Below, piece after piece: positions 1 through 8,314 of a stretch of 64,000 nucleotides of DNA. The stretch is from Mucilaginibacter limnophilus (GTDB taxonomy: Bacteria > Bacteroidota > Bacteroidia > Sphingobacteriales > Sphingobacteriaceae), in NCBI RefSeq assembly GCF_004005815.1, contig NZ_SACK01000003.1, forward strand, positions 353,796 through 417,795, read 5' to 3'. How positions within the stretch are numbered: position 1 is the first letter of the stretch; each line of letters begins with the position of its first letter. A model generated the notes under the pieces. That model saw only the letters and a list, made by a program, of their open reading frames with translations, was not told where the DNA came from and searched no databases. Both the position numbers and the translations under genes were made by a program.

Positions 1-628
1 CTTTAAAACAGCGTTTTGCCTTGCATTTTCGGCATTCGCTTTAACTGCAAGCGCTCAAAAAACCTACACTGAAGGTGTTATTACTTACAGTGTTAATTCC
101 CCGCAAGGTGAAATTGAGGCAAAAACATATTTCAGGGGCGATAGCAGCTTATATAGCGCGCAGCAAGGTCCTGCAGATATAAAAATTATCACTACCAAAG
201 CCGGCAACTACCTGGCAGTACTGGTTGACGTGCCAGTAGCTAATATGCGCAAAGCGGCTATAGCTACTCCTGCTGAAATTGAAGAAGGTAAAGCAGAGCA
301 GCCTAAATTTACTTTTACCCCAACCACTGAAACAAAAGAGATTAGTGGCTTTAAATGCAAAAAAGTAACCGTTAAAGATCCTAAAAGCGGCAGCAACTTT
401 GATGCATGGGTAACTAACGATATTACTGTACCTCCGGGCATGTTAACCAAACTGTTTGAAGGCGCAGGTGGCGTACCCGTACAATTTACTACTGTACAAA
501 TGGGTGCAGCTATTAATGTAACTTTAAAAACCATTGCAGCGGATAAAGTACCTGCCGGTACATTTGGCATTCCTGCCGGTTTTGATAGAATGACGCTTAC
601 CGAGCTAAAATCGATGGGTGGCAACTAA
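1..628 (+). CDS. Secreted DUF4412-like protein (5' end missing)
   Basis: The reading frame is open from position 2 to the stop at 626-628, so the start codon lies left of the window; 208 residues are visible. The first visible residues are the end of a hydrophobic signal peptide with a likely cleavage after ASAQ. The body is beta-rich, with an ISGFKCKK segment and a WVTND segment that I associate with DUF4412 family envelope proteins (function unknown, periplasm or surface). An internal ATG at 230 is in frame but would cut the fold in half, so it is not the start. Family assignment is from pattern memory and is moderate; that it is secreted is well supported. Confidence 0.7.
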   Translation, partial: FKTAFCLAFSAFALTASAQKTYTEGVITYSVNSPQGEIEAKTYFRGDSSLYSAQQGPADIKIITTKAGNYLAVLVDVPVANMRKAAIATPAEIEEGKAEQPKFTFTPTTETKEISGFKCKKVTVKDPKSGSNFDAWVTNDITVPPGMLTKLFEGAGGVPVQFTTVQMGAAINVTLKTIAADKVPAGTFGIPAGFDRMTLTELKSMGGN

Positions 629-654
629 TTGTCACTTACGATTAACAATTTAGT

Positions 655-718
655 AAAGGCTTCTTAACATTCAGGCAAATAACTATTTTTGCCGCCTGTA
701 ATGTTAAGAAGCCTTTTT
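655..718 (+). terminator. Strong hairpin plus T-tract overlapping the next gene's start
   Basis: A perfect 16-bp inverted repeat (655-670 with 701-716), extended by a near-match CAGGC/GCCTG inner stem, is followed by a short T-run. It has the form of a Rho-independent terminator for the preceding DUF4412 gene. The right arm contains the ATG at 701 of the next gene. Confidence 0.75.
684..691 (+). promoter_or_regulatory. Possible -7 box (TATTTTTG) inside the hairpin loop
   Basis: The octamer matches the Bacteroidota -7 consensus TAnnTTTG and lies in the loop of the 655-718 hairpin, 10 bp before the ATG at 701. If used, transcription would start almost at the start codon and give a leaderless message. 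No clear -33 element is seen, so this is tentative. Confidence 0.3.
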
Positions 719-2569
719 AGTTTAATCCGGTTTATTGTTTTCTGGCTGGTTTTCGCAGTGATAACGCGGGCAACCTTTGAGCTTTACTTTGCCGACAAAC
801 TGACCAAAGTTTCCTTTTCAGAGATACTCCAAACTTTTCTTTACGGCATCCGCATTGATGCTTCAGCCGCCGGATATATCGCCATTCTGCCGTTACTGGT
901 ATTTATTATCAACTGGTTTATACCAAAAACTACCGTTAAAAGCGTTTGGCTACGCACTTATGTTTATTTCTGCGTATTTATTATTTCGTTGATAAGCATC
1001 CTTAACCTGAACATTTTTCGTGAATGGGGAACCAAAATTAGTTTCAGGGTATTTGATACATTATATCACTCTCCATCAGAGGCCGTTGCTTCTACCGGTT
1101 CATCCCCTATCGGTTTAAGCCTGCTTATCTGGGCGATATTGTTTGTGCTTGGCATAATTCTATCAAATTTTATTATTGATTATAACTTCCGCAAGCCGAC
1201 TGCGCCTGTATATGTTAAAATCATTGGTATAGTGCTATTGGCAGGGTTAGATGTGATGCTGATACGTGGCGGTTTACAGGTTGCGCCAATGAACCAGAGC
1301 ATGGCCTATTTCAGCGATAAGCAAATACTTAATCAAAGTGCGTTGAATACTGAATGGAACCTGCTGCATAATACAGTCGAAAACTTCAAAACGCCGTACA
1401 ACCCCTATACTTTCATGACTGATGAGCAGGCACTTGCTGTTCGCGATAGCTTATATAAAGTTGAAAAAGATACTACAATACAAATATTAACCACCAAACG
1501 TCCTAACATTGTAATGATTCAGTTGGAAAGCTTTACAGCTGACCTGATTGAATCGTTAGGCGGGGAAAAAGGCGATGCACCAAACTTTGAAGTACTGGCT
1601 AAACAGGGTGTGTTATTCGACAGCGTTTACGCCGCCGGCGACCGTACCGATAAGGGTATTGTGGCTATATTAAGTGCTTTTCCGTCACAGGCCATACGTA
1701 CTGTTATTGTAGATAATGATAAGCAGGCGCACCTGCCGGCGTTAAGCAATATCTTTCATGACAGGGGTTATACAACATCATATTTTTATGGCGGCGAAAG
1801 CGAGTTTATGAACTTTAAGGCATACTTGTTAAGTCATGAAACGGATGACCTGATAGAAAAGCGCAGCTTTAAGGCCAAGGATATGAACTCAAAATGGGGA
1901 GCGCATGACGATGTGGTAATGAAGCGCAACCTTGAATTTTTGAAAAATACGCAACAGCCATTTTTCAGCTACCTGCAAACGCTCAGCAACCACGAACCAT
2001 TTGAGCTTCCTGTACCCTCTCGCTTTCCGGGTGAAGACTTGAGCAATAAGTTCAGAAGCACTGCTTACTATACCGATGCCAGCTTAAAAGAATATCTGGA
2101 TAATGCTAAAAAACAGCCATGGTATAAGAACACCTTGTTTATAATCGTTGCCGATCATGGCCACCGCCTGCCTCTAAATCATGCCGACCCGTTCGAACCT
2201 GAAAAATACCATATTCCGCTGTTGTTTTTCGGCGATGTAATAAAAGCTGAGTATAAAGGTACAAGGGTAAAAAAACTGGGCGGCCAAACAGATATTGCAG
2301 CTACCTTGTTAGCTCAATTGGATATCAAAAATGATAAATTTCACTGGTCTAAAAACCTGTTGAACCCATATAGCAAACCATTTGCTTTTTTCGACTGGGA
2401 TAATGGTTTCGGCTTTATGCTGCCTGGCCAGGTGGTATCGTACGATAGCTCAGGTAACCGTGTAATTTACATTGCCGATAAAAACGCTCGAAAGGAATTA
2501 ACCGATAATGCCCTGTTTTATGGCAAGGCGTTTATGCAGCGTGCTTTTACAGAGTATATGAAGTTATAA
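701..2569 (+). CDS. LtaS-like membrane sulfatase / phosphoglycerol transferase family protein
   Basis: 622 residues from ATG 701; an in-frame TTG at 689 is less likely because it sits in the hairpin loop. The N-terminal 190 residues hold about five membrane segments, followed by an extracytoplasmic alkaline-phosphatase-fold domain. The catalytic pattern of the LTA-synthase/sulfatase family is present: a metal-binding Glu in IQLESF (about residue 275), the nucleophile Thr in DRTDKG (about 316) and the metal-binding pair in ADHGH (Asp about 484). Gram-negative members probably move phosphoglycerol or phosphoethanolamine headgroups onto surface glycans or lipids in the periplasm; the substrate cannot be read from sequence. 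It stands alone, between a hairpin and an intergenic repeat. Confidence 0.85.
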   Translation: MLRSLFSLIRFIVFWLVFAVITRATFELYFADKLTKVSFSEILQTFLYGIRIDASAAGYIAILPLLVFIINWFIPKTTVKSVWLRTYVYFCVFIISLISILNLNIFREWGTKISFRVFDTLYHSPSEAVASTGSSPIGLSLLIWAILFVLGIILSNFIIDYNFRKPTAPVYVKIIGIVLLAGLDVMLIRGGLQVAPMNQSMAYFSDKQILNQSALNTEWNLLHNTVENFKTPYNPYTFMTDEQALAVRDSLYKVEKDTTIQILTTKRPNIVMIQLESFTADLIESLGGEKGDAPNFEVLAKQGVLFDSVYAAGDRTDKGIVAILSAFPSQAIRTVIVDNDKQAHLPALSNIFHDRGYTTSYFYGGESEFMNFKAYLLSHETDDLIEKRSFKAKDMNSKWGAHDDVVMKRNLEFLKNTQQPFFSYLQTLSNHEPFELPVPSRFPGEDLSNKFRSTAYYTDASLKEYLDNAKKQPWYKNTLFIIVADHGHRLPLNHADPFEPEKYHIPLLFFGDVIKAEYKGTRVKKLGGQTDIAATLLAQLDIKNDKFHWSKNLLNPYSKPFAFFDWDNGFGFMLPGQVVSYDSSGNRVIYIADKNARKELTDNALFYGKAFMQRAFTEYMKL

Positions 2570-2622
2570 GCGAGCCTAATAATTATTTATTAAGGGAAAG
2601 GGCTTAAACAATCCAAAAAGAT

Positions 2623-2710
2623 GTCATATCGACGAGGTACGAGGAGATATCTTCTGAACCCGCAAGGCTCTTTCTACTTTTAGAAGATTTCTCCCTACAG
2701 TCGAAATGAC
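2623..2710. repeat. Palindromic intergenic repeat (REP/MITE-like)
   Basis: The two ends are imperfect inverted copies: GTCATATCGACGAGG at 2623 faces a right arm whose reverse complement begins GTCATTTCGACTGTAGGG, and both arms then reach the shared motif GAGA(T/A)ATCTTCT. About 30 bp per arm pair around a roughly 25-bp loop. Related hairpins containing AGAAGATTTCTC and GTCGAAATGAC recur between genes in many Sphingobacteriales genomes, as I recall. Only one copy is in this window, so dispersal cannot be shown here. Confidence 0.65.
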
Positions 2711-2746
2711 ATTTTTATTTCGGGATCACTCTTGCTTTTGGGTGGC

Positions 2747-3352
2747 TTAAGCTACTTCTTTCCCCAACGCTACAACCCAGTCGTTAAACAAACCGGTTTC
2801 AATTTCAACGGCTTTATTTGCATGGCGCTCCCAGTCGGGCCAGGTATCTTTCATCTGTTTCAGCATTTCTTCAAGGTGGCCTTCTTCCTCAACAATAATC
2901 GATCTTACATTTACTTTGCTGCCCGCATCATTAAGCGCTTGCTGATATATCGGATAAAGTTCATCAGCACGAACTTCAATGGCATAAGTAACCAACAAGT
3001 AAGCACCAAAACGTAATTGACCTCCGCTCAAACCAAGTTCACTTTTTAAATAGCGAGACAAGGCAATGTCCAGGCTGTTCAGGTAAAATTTGCTGTAAGC
3101 CGGAGCTAATAAATAGTCGGCCGCGTAAGTAGGCAATTGCTGATTTGTTTTGTCAATTTGTTTCTTAAGGAAAAAAGCGTGGCGGTGCTCTTCGGCGGCA
3201 TGTTTAAGTATAATCTGCGTAACAAAAACCGGGTCTTCACAAGCTGAAATTTTGCGGGCACCAGTATTTTCCATTAGCGACAAGGTATTTAACAACTTGG
3301 CATGCAATACGTTGTCGCCAACTATTCTTGGTAATATAGTACTCAGTTCCAT
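2747..3352 (-). CDS. Ferritin-like di-iron-fold protein of unknown substrate
   Basis: 201 residues, mostly helical. Candidate metal ligands are spaced as in ferritin-like four-helix proteins: an EEHRH segment near residue 55, a later ExRADELYP segment and a EEEGHLEEM segment near the C-terminus. The ExxH pairs on two helix pairs suggest a di-iron centre, so an oxygen-activating or oxidative-stress role is possible, but no subfamily is recognised with certainty. It starts 4 bp after the bioA stop and is the last gene of the set running from the CDF transporter, so it is co-transcribed with bioA. Whether it works in biotin or cofactor synthesis is an inference from context only. Confidence 0.65.
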   Translation of the reverse strand: MELSTILPRIVGDNVLHAKLLNTLSLMENTGARKISACEDPVFVTQIILKHAAEEHRHAFFLKKQIDKTNQQLPTYAADYLLAPAYSKFYLNSLDIALSRYLKSELGLSGGQLRFGAYLLVTYAIEVRADELYPIYQQALNDAGSKVNVRSIIVEEEGHLEEMLKQMKDTWPDWERHANKAVEIETGLFNDWVVALGKEVA

Positions 3353-3356
3353 AAGC

Positions 3357-4622
3357 TTAAATCGCCTCTAAAGCGTCTTCAATTTTACTGTAAATATAAG
3401 CCAGTTCGGCATCGGTAATGCAATACGGGGGTAAAATGTAAATGATGTTTCCAAGTGGGCGCATAATAATACCAGCGTCCAAAAAATACTTATACAAGGT
3501 ATCGCGCAGCGAACTGAAGTACGATGTATTATTGCCTGTTTCCCACTCCATAGCCAGTATGGTGCCTGTTTGCCTTACATTCTTAATCTTGTGGTGAAGT
3601 TTTATCTTTTCAGCGAAAATGGCATGGCTATCCGCTATGCGTTGAATATTTTGAGTGGTTCCCGGTGCCAAAAACAAATCAAGGCTTGCCAGCGAAGCGG
3701 CACAAGCTACCGGGTTAGCAGTGTACGAGTGCCCGTGAAATAGCGTTTTCAGTTTGTCTTCCGACAGGAACGCATCATATATATCCTGGGTACAAGTAGT
3801 CAATCCGAAAGCCATGGTACCGCCTGTAATGCCTTTTGAAAAACACATAATATCAGGTTGTTCGGTTAAATGGTTGCAGGCAAACGGTTTGCCGGTACGT
3901 CCGAAACCGGTAAATACTTCATCGTCAATAGTCAGCACACCTTCTTCGCGGCAATGTGAGATCAATTCATTTAGATACTCAGCCTCATACATGATCATTC
4001 CTGCCGAACCTTGCACCAGCGGCTCGAAAATAAAACAGGCTAATTCAGATTTAAGATTTGAGACTTGAGATTTAAGACTATCAATATTGTCTTTATCCGG
4101 CAAATCGATAAACTCTACCTCAAAAAGCAAACTATCAAAAGCGGCTGTAAAAGCACTACGCCCGCTTACCGACATGGCACCGAACGTATCGCCATGATAA
4201 GCATTTTTGAAAGCCAGTATTTTAGTGCGCTGCTCGCCTTTGTTGTGCCAGTATTGCAGGCACATTTTTATAGCTACTTCTACGGCCGTCGACCCGTTGT
4301 CTGAATAAAAAACCTTTTGTTGATTAGGTGGAAGTATGGCCAGCAAACGTTCGGCAAGTTCAACAGCCGGTTCATGGGTAAAGCCGGCAAATATTACATG
4401 CTCCAGTTTGGTTAACTGTTCAGCTACCTTTTGGGCAATGTACGGGTGCGCATGCCCGTGGATATTTACCCACCATGATGATACCGCGTCAATATATTTT
4501 TTTTCATCGGCGTCATACACGCAAGTTCCCTCGCCACGCACAATGGGTATATGCGGCAAAGCGGTTTGCATTTGTGTGTATGGATGCCATATTACTTTTT
4601 TATCACGTTCTGTCAGATTCAT
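3357..4622 (-). CDS. bioA: Adenosylmethionine--8-amino-7-oxononanoate aminotransferase
   Basis: 421 residues, the normal length for BioA. This PLP enzyme converts 7-keto-8-aminopelargonate to 7,8-diaminopelargonate using S-adenosylmethionine as amino donor, the penultimate-but-one step of biotin synthesis in the cytoplasm. Family hallmarks are HPYTQMQ near the N-terminus, SSWWVNIHGHAHP, and the PLP lysine in FSKGITGG. The start overlaps the upstream Nudix gene by 20 bp and a ferritin-like gene follows after 4 bp. No other bio gene lies in the window. Confidence 0.95.
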   Translation of the reverse strand: MNLTERDKKVIWHPYTQMQTALPHIPIVRGEGTCVYDADEKKYIDAVSSWWVNIHGHAHPYIAQKVAEQLTKLEHVIFAGFTHEPAVELAERLLAILPPNQQKVFYSDNGSTAVEVAIKMCLQYWHNKGEQRTKILAFKNAYHGDTFGAMSVSGRSAFTAAFDSLLFEVEFIDLPDKDNIDSLKSQVSNLKSELACFIFEPLVQGSAGMIMYEAEYLNELISHCREEGVLTIDDEVFTGFGRTGKPFACNHLTEQPDIMCFSKGITGGTMAFGLTTCTQDIYDAFLSEDKLKTLFHGHSYTANPVACAASLASLDLFLAPGTTQNIQRIADSHAIFAEKIKLHHKIKNVRQTGTILAMEWETGNNTSYFSSLRDTLYKYFLDAGIIMRPLGNIIYILPPYCITDAELAYIYSKIEDALEAI

Positions 4623-5064
4623 AATACTTTTTCAAAAGTCCCGCCACATGTTGATCTATCGGAAAGGTTACATCATCAGGGTTTAACTCACTTATCTTAA
4701 TCCAGCGGAATGATTGCAGCACGTCGGCTGTACTATCCCCATCAAAATCAAAAACCTTTGTTTTTATGGGCAGGATAAACGCATCTATATTTTTTACCAG
4801 GTAATATACGCTAATGATCTGCGTATCATTAAATGCCGATTTTATGAAGAAATCAGTCGTATAAAAATGGCTAAGCACTTCTATTTCCATTGCGCACTCT
4901 TCCATAAACTCGCGTTTAAGACCATCAATCAATCCCTCGCCATATTCAAGTCCCCCACCCGGAAACTTAGTAAATTGCATGTTGTATTCCTGCTCGTCGC
5001 TAAGCAAAACTTCGCCCTTATCATTCACCAGCAAGCCGTAAACACGCACATTATGAGTACTCAT
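4603..5064 (-). CDS. Nudix hydrolase
   Basis: 153 residues. The Nudix box reads GGLEYGE...REFMEEC, matching GX5EX7REUXEEXGU except that the last glycine is a cysteine. Nudix proteins hydrolyse nucleoside diphosphates linked to another moiety; the substrate is not predictable here. The start overlaps the end of the CDF transporter gene by 4 bp (ATGA) and the end overlaps bioA by 20 bp, so translation is probably coupled. Confidence 0.88.
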   Translation of the reverse strand: MSTHNVRVYGLLVNDKGEVLLSDEQEYNMQFTKFPGGGLEYGEGLIDGLKREFMEECAMEIEVLSHFYTTDFFIKSAFNDTQIISVYYLVKNIDAFILPIKTKVFDFDGDSTADVLQSFRWIKISELNPDDVTFPIDQHVAGLLKKYYESDRT

Positions 5065-6038
5065 AGGTCGAAATGTTTTTTATTACGCATAACCTTATCC
5101 AGTGTCCATTCAATTTGTACACGTTTTGGTTCAAACCGTATAGGGCAGTTGGGCATACTGCAATAATGACAGCATTCCGGCAGGCAAGGGTCGGTATGTA
5201 TAAATAGTTCTGTCTTCACTCCCGCTTCCGTATTGATCATCTTATCAACCAGTGACACTTCCTCATGCACACGGTTAAGGTCGAAGTAATTCGGCAGGGT
5301 AAGGTGACAGTCGATATGAAGTTCGCTGCCATATTTTTGTGCGCGAAGATTGTGAATATCTATCCATTCCTCTTTACGCTTATCATTCAGTACTTTAAGA
5401 ATATTGGTTACTACGCCGAAATCAGTTTCATCCATTAACCCGGCTATTGATTTACGCAACAGTTTGTAACCCGTAAAAACAATGTACAAACCTACAACTA
5501 TTGATAAGCCGCTGTCCAGCCATAAAATATCGGTAAAATAAATTAGCAGAAGCCCAACCACTAAACCCAGGCTGGTTACCATGTCAGTAAGCAAATGCCG
5601 GCCATCGGCCTCAAGGGTAATAGATGGCAGCTTTTTACCCTGCTGTATCATATAATATCCCAAACCACCATTCACAGCCCCGGTTATACCGATGATAATT
5701 GCACCTGTTAAAATATCATTAATAGCATGCGGCTCAAGCAGGCTGTAAACCGATTTCACCACGATAAGTATACCCGCGATAACAATTAATCCGCCTTCCA
5801 GAAAAACCGAAAAATACTCCACCTTTCCATGTCCGTACGGGTGATTCTCATCGCGCGGTAGCGCAGAAAGATAAATGCTAAAGAACGCGAACGAACTGGC
5901 AACAACGTTTACAATGCTCTCGGCAGCATCGGTAAGTATAAAATTTGAGGATGTTAAAAAGTAGGCGAGGAACTTGGCCATCATCAGCACTATTCCGGTT
6001 ATAAGCGAGATAAGTATTATGCGTTTTTGTTGATGCAA
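5061..6038 (-). CDS. Cation diffusion facilitator (CDF) metal efflux transporter
   Basis: 325 residues with about six membrane helices and a cytoplasmic C-terminal domain. Metal-site motifs of the CDF family are visible: TDAAES in helix 2, HPYGHGK in the following loop, and a second HxxTD in helix 5 (GRHLLTD). The C-terminal tail carries a Cys/His cluster (PECCHYCSMPNC) that could bind metal. CDF proteins are proton antiporters exporting Zn, Fe, Mn or Co; specificity is uncertain. It is the first gene of the minus-strand set leading to Nudix, bioA and the ferritin-like gene. Confidence 0.88.
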   Translation of the reverse strand: MHQQKRIILISLITGIVLMMAKFLAYFLTSSNFILTDAAESIVNVVASSFAFFSIYLSALPRDENHPYGHGKVEYFSVFLEGGLIVIAGILIVVKSVYSLLEPHAINDILTGAIIIGITGAVNGGLGYYMIQQGKKLPSITLEADGRHLLTDMVTSLGLVVGLLLIYFTDILWLDSGLSIVVGLYIVFTGYKLLRKSIAGLMDETDFGVVTNILKVLNDKRKEEWIDIHNLRAQKYGSELHIDCHLTLPNYFDLNRVHEEVSLVDKMINTEAGVKTELFIHTDPCLPECCHYCSMPNCPIRFEPKRVQIEWTLDKVMRNKKHFDL

Positions 6039-6101
6039 GGCCTTTTTAATTAAACGTCAAATTTATGAATAACATGCGTAAATAGCAGTAAAGTAATTTT
6101 C

Positions 6102-6109
6102 TATATTTG
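6102..6109 (+). promoter_or_regulatory. Probable -7 box (TATATTTG) of the aminotransferase gene
   Basis: Perfect match to TAnnTTTG, 22 bp before the ATG at 6132, in the divergent spacer with the CDF transporter. A -33 element is not obvious. Confidence 0.5.
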
Positions 6110-6131
6110 CCACCGCGATAACGTAAACATT

Positions 6132-7325
6132 ATGACTACATTAAGTAACAGGATACAGAACCTGTCTGAATCGGCAACGATTAAAATGGCCAAACTGGGC
6201 CGTGAATTAGCCGCGAAAGGTGTCGATGTGATTAACCTTAGCTTTGGCGAACCGGATTTTCATACCCCTGAATATATAAAGGATGCCGCCAAGAAGGCAA
6301 TGGATGAAAATTATACGTATTATACTCCAGTATCAGGATATCCTGACTTGCGCAAAGCTATTGTTGCCAAGCTGAAAAACGAGAATAATCTTGACTATGA
6401 TATAAGCCAGATAGTAGTTTCAACCGGCGCTAAGCAGGCGATTGCCAACGCAGTATTGTGTTTAGTTAACCCGGGCGAAGAGGTGATAATTCCTACGCCT
6501 TATTGGGTATCATATTCAGAAGTAGTAAAGCTTGCCGAAGGCAAAAGCGTTTTTATTAACACTACTGCCGAATCAAACTTTAAAATTACCGCCGAGCAAC
6601 TGGAAGCTGCTATTACACCAAAAAGCAAGCTATTCATGTTCTCGTCTCCTTGTAATCCAACTGGTAGCGTATACAGCAAAGATGAGCTGGAAGCGTTGGC
6701 AAAAGTATTTGAGAAACATCCTGAAATTTACATTATATCTGACGAGATATACGAGCATATCAACTTTGTTGACAAGCATGAGTCAATAGCACAATTTGAT
6801 TCGATAAAAGACCGTGTGATCATCATCAACGGCTTTTCAAAATCATATGCCATGACAGGCTGGCGCATTGGCTACACCGCATCAAACAAAGAGATAGCAG
6901 CAGCGTGTGACAAAATGCAGGGACAGATTACTTCTGGTACGTGTTCTATTACCCAGCGTGCAGGTATTGCAGCTTATGAGGGTGGCTTGGAAAGCGTACA
7001 CGAAATGCGTGAGGATTTCCGTAAACGCCGTGATATTGTGTATAACTTATTAAAGGATATTGAAGGGATAGAAGTTAACCTACCAGAGGGAGCGTTTTAC
7101 TTTTTTCCTGATGTTACATCGTTCTTTGGTAAAAGCTACAACGGTAAAACTATTAACGATGCTAACGAACTGAGCATTTACCTGCTTGAAGAAGCACATG
7201 TTTCAACTGTAGGCGGTGATTCGTTTGGCGATAAAACGTCTATTCGTATGTCATACGCGGCTGCTGAAGACAAGTTGATTGAAGCCATGGGACGTATTAA
7301 AGCTGCTTTAGCAAAATTAAGCTAA
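6132..7325 (+). CDS. Pyridoxal-phosphate aminotransferase, class I (aspartate aminotransferase Ib-like)
   Basis: 397 residues. The fold-type I motifs are complete: NLSFGEPDF near the N-terminus, YTPVSGYPDLR, NPTG at the cofactor pocket, SDEIYE, the PLP lysine in GFSKSYAMTGWRIGY (about residue 236) and the late arginine in SIRMSYA. This matches the subgroup-gamma/Ib aspartate aminotransferases of Bacteria, which move the amino group between aspartate or related amino acids and 2-oxoglutarate. The exact amino-acid range cannot be told from sequence. Single-gene unit: its own -7 box upstream and a perfect palindromic terminator after the stop. Confidence 0.9.
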   Translation: MTTLSNRIQNLSESATIKMAKLGRELAAKGVDVINLSFGEPDFHTPEYIKDAAKKAMDENYTYYTPVSGYPDLRKAIVAKLKNENNLDYDISQIVVSTGAKQAIANAVLCLVNPGEEVIIPTPYWVSYSEVVKLAEGKSVFINTTAESNFKITAEQLEAAITPKSKLFMFSSPCNPTGSVYSKDELEALAKVFEKHPEIYIISDEIYEHINFVDKHESIAQFDSIKDRVIIINGFSKSYAMTGWRIGYTASNKEIAAACDKMQGQITSGTCSITQRAGIAAYEGGLESVHEMREDFRKRRDIVYNLLKDIEGIEVNLPEGAFYFFPDVTSFFGKSYNGKTINDANELSIYLLEEAHVSTVGGDSFGDKTSIRMSYAAAEDKLIEAMGRIKAALAKLS

Positions 7326-7342
7326 GCATAAAACCTTAAACA

Positions 7343-7376
7343 AAAAAGCCTCTCAGGATATCCTGAGAGGCTTTTT
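7343..7376. terminator. Bidirectional terminator (perfect 17-bp palindrome)
   Basis: A GC-rich core (GCCTCTCAGGA and its complement) flanked by A5 and T5 forms a perfect 34-bp palindrome between convergent genes ending at 7325 (+) and 7394 (-), so it can end transcription from both sides. Confidence 0.9.
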
Positions 7377-7393
7377 CGTTAGCTGTTCGGTTA

Positions 7394-7927
7394 TTATAAA
7401 CCAAATCCGTACGCTACACGCAGGCCAACTACACCCCAATTGTTGTTGTTACCCGAAAAGTTTTCGTACTTTACGCCGAAATCCCAGTGTTGATCAGCCC
7501 AGCCTAAAGCAGGTGCTAAAATTAACTTGGTATTGTTGCCTTCGTTAGTTGCAAAACCAGCACCTGCTTCTGCACCAAAATAAAGATTATCTGTGAAGAA
7601 TGCTTTAATACCTAATTTTACAGGGATAATACCTACATCCTCAGCGTCATAATTGTCACCGGCTATTTCTACTTCTTTACCAAAAAAGTTATAATAACCT
7701 GAGGTTAAAGTAAGCGCCAAATTGTCACTTAAGCCATATTGCAAACGTGCAGTACCACCTAATTGGAAACTACTGTAGTCTTTAATATCTCCTGTTGGTA
7801 TGCCACCTTCAAGGCCAAAACCTAAACGCCAAGCGCTTTTTTCTGAAGTTTGAGCATTTGCATTACTTCCTACAAATATAGCTACGGCTGTTAAGGCTGC
7901 TGCTAATAGTTTAGTTGTCTTTTTCAT
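7394..7927 (-). CDS. Small outer-membrane beta-barrel protein
   Basis: 177 residues. A Sec signal peptide of about 25 residues ends in SNANAQ. The mature part consists of alternating hydrophobic/aromatic strands (LTLTSGYYNFFG, LYFGAEAGAGF, NWGVVGLRVAYGF) ending in a beta-signal-like GFGL. This is the pattern of 8-stranded OmpA/OmpW-like barrels, called porin family or outer membrane beta-barrel protein. Function is probably structural or transport and is unspecified. Single gene with a good -7 box about 60 bp upstream. Confidence 0.8.
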   Translation of the reverse strand: MKKTTKLLAAALTAVAIFVGSNANAQTSEKSAWRLGFGLEGGIPTGDIKDYSSFQLGGTARLQYGLSDNLALTLTSGYYNFFGKEVEIAGDNYDAEDVGIIPVKLGIKAFFTDNLYFGAEAGAGFATNEGNNTKLILAPALGWADQHWDFGVKYENFSGNNNNWGVVGLRVAYGFGL

Positions 7928-7988
7928 TGTTGTGTTTTTTTGTAAATAATTTTAGATTTTTTCGGAATGACATGAACAAATAGTTTGC

Positions 7989-7996
7989 CAAACCTA
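7989..7996 (-). promoter_or_regulatory. Probable -7 box (TAGGTTTG) of the beta-barrel gene
   Basis: On the minus strand this octamer fits TAnnTTTG and lies about 62 bp before the ATG at 7927, giving a leader of roughly 50 nt. The -33 element is weak. Confidence 0.5.
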
Positions 7997-8259
7997 ATAC
8001 AATCCTGTTGTTGTGATAATGCGATGACTATGCGAAGAAATGTAACTGCATGTGTTATAGCAGAAAATCTAATAGATGACAAGTATGCAGGATAGTATTT
8101 ATTATTGTCAGTACAGCGATATTTTGTCAGATATCTACTGTATATATAATATTACAAATTGTCCGTTTGAGTTGACATTTTCATTAAATTTTCATGATAA
8201 TAATATGAATATTTAAATCTAAAATATGTATTTTTTGATATGAAGCATATTGAAATAGT
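7997..8259. other. AT-rich intergenic stretch, no gene seen
   Basis: Between the promoter of the beta-barrel gene and the terminator of the RND operon. Short open frames here have no credible start or composition and run into the terminator. No tRNA or hairpin was seen apart from the 8260-8306 stem. Confidence 0.6.
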
Positions 8260-8306
8260 ATTTAAATAAGAAACGCCCAGTAGTGCTGGGCGTTTCTTAT
8301 TTAAAT
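8260..8306 (-). terminator. Terminator of the RND operon (perfect 21-bp stem)
   Basis: Left arm 8260-8280 and right arm 8286-8306 are exact reverse complements around a 5-nt loop, with a GC core (AAACGCCCAG) and AT-rich outer stem. It starts 8 bp after the pump stop codon. The stem is unusually long. Confidence 0.9.
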
Positions 8307-8314
8307 CGTTATTA

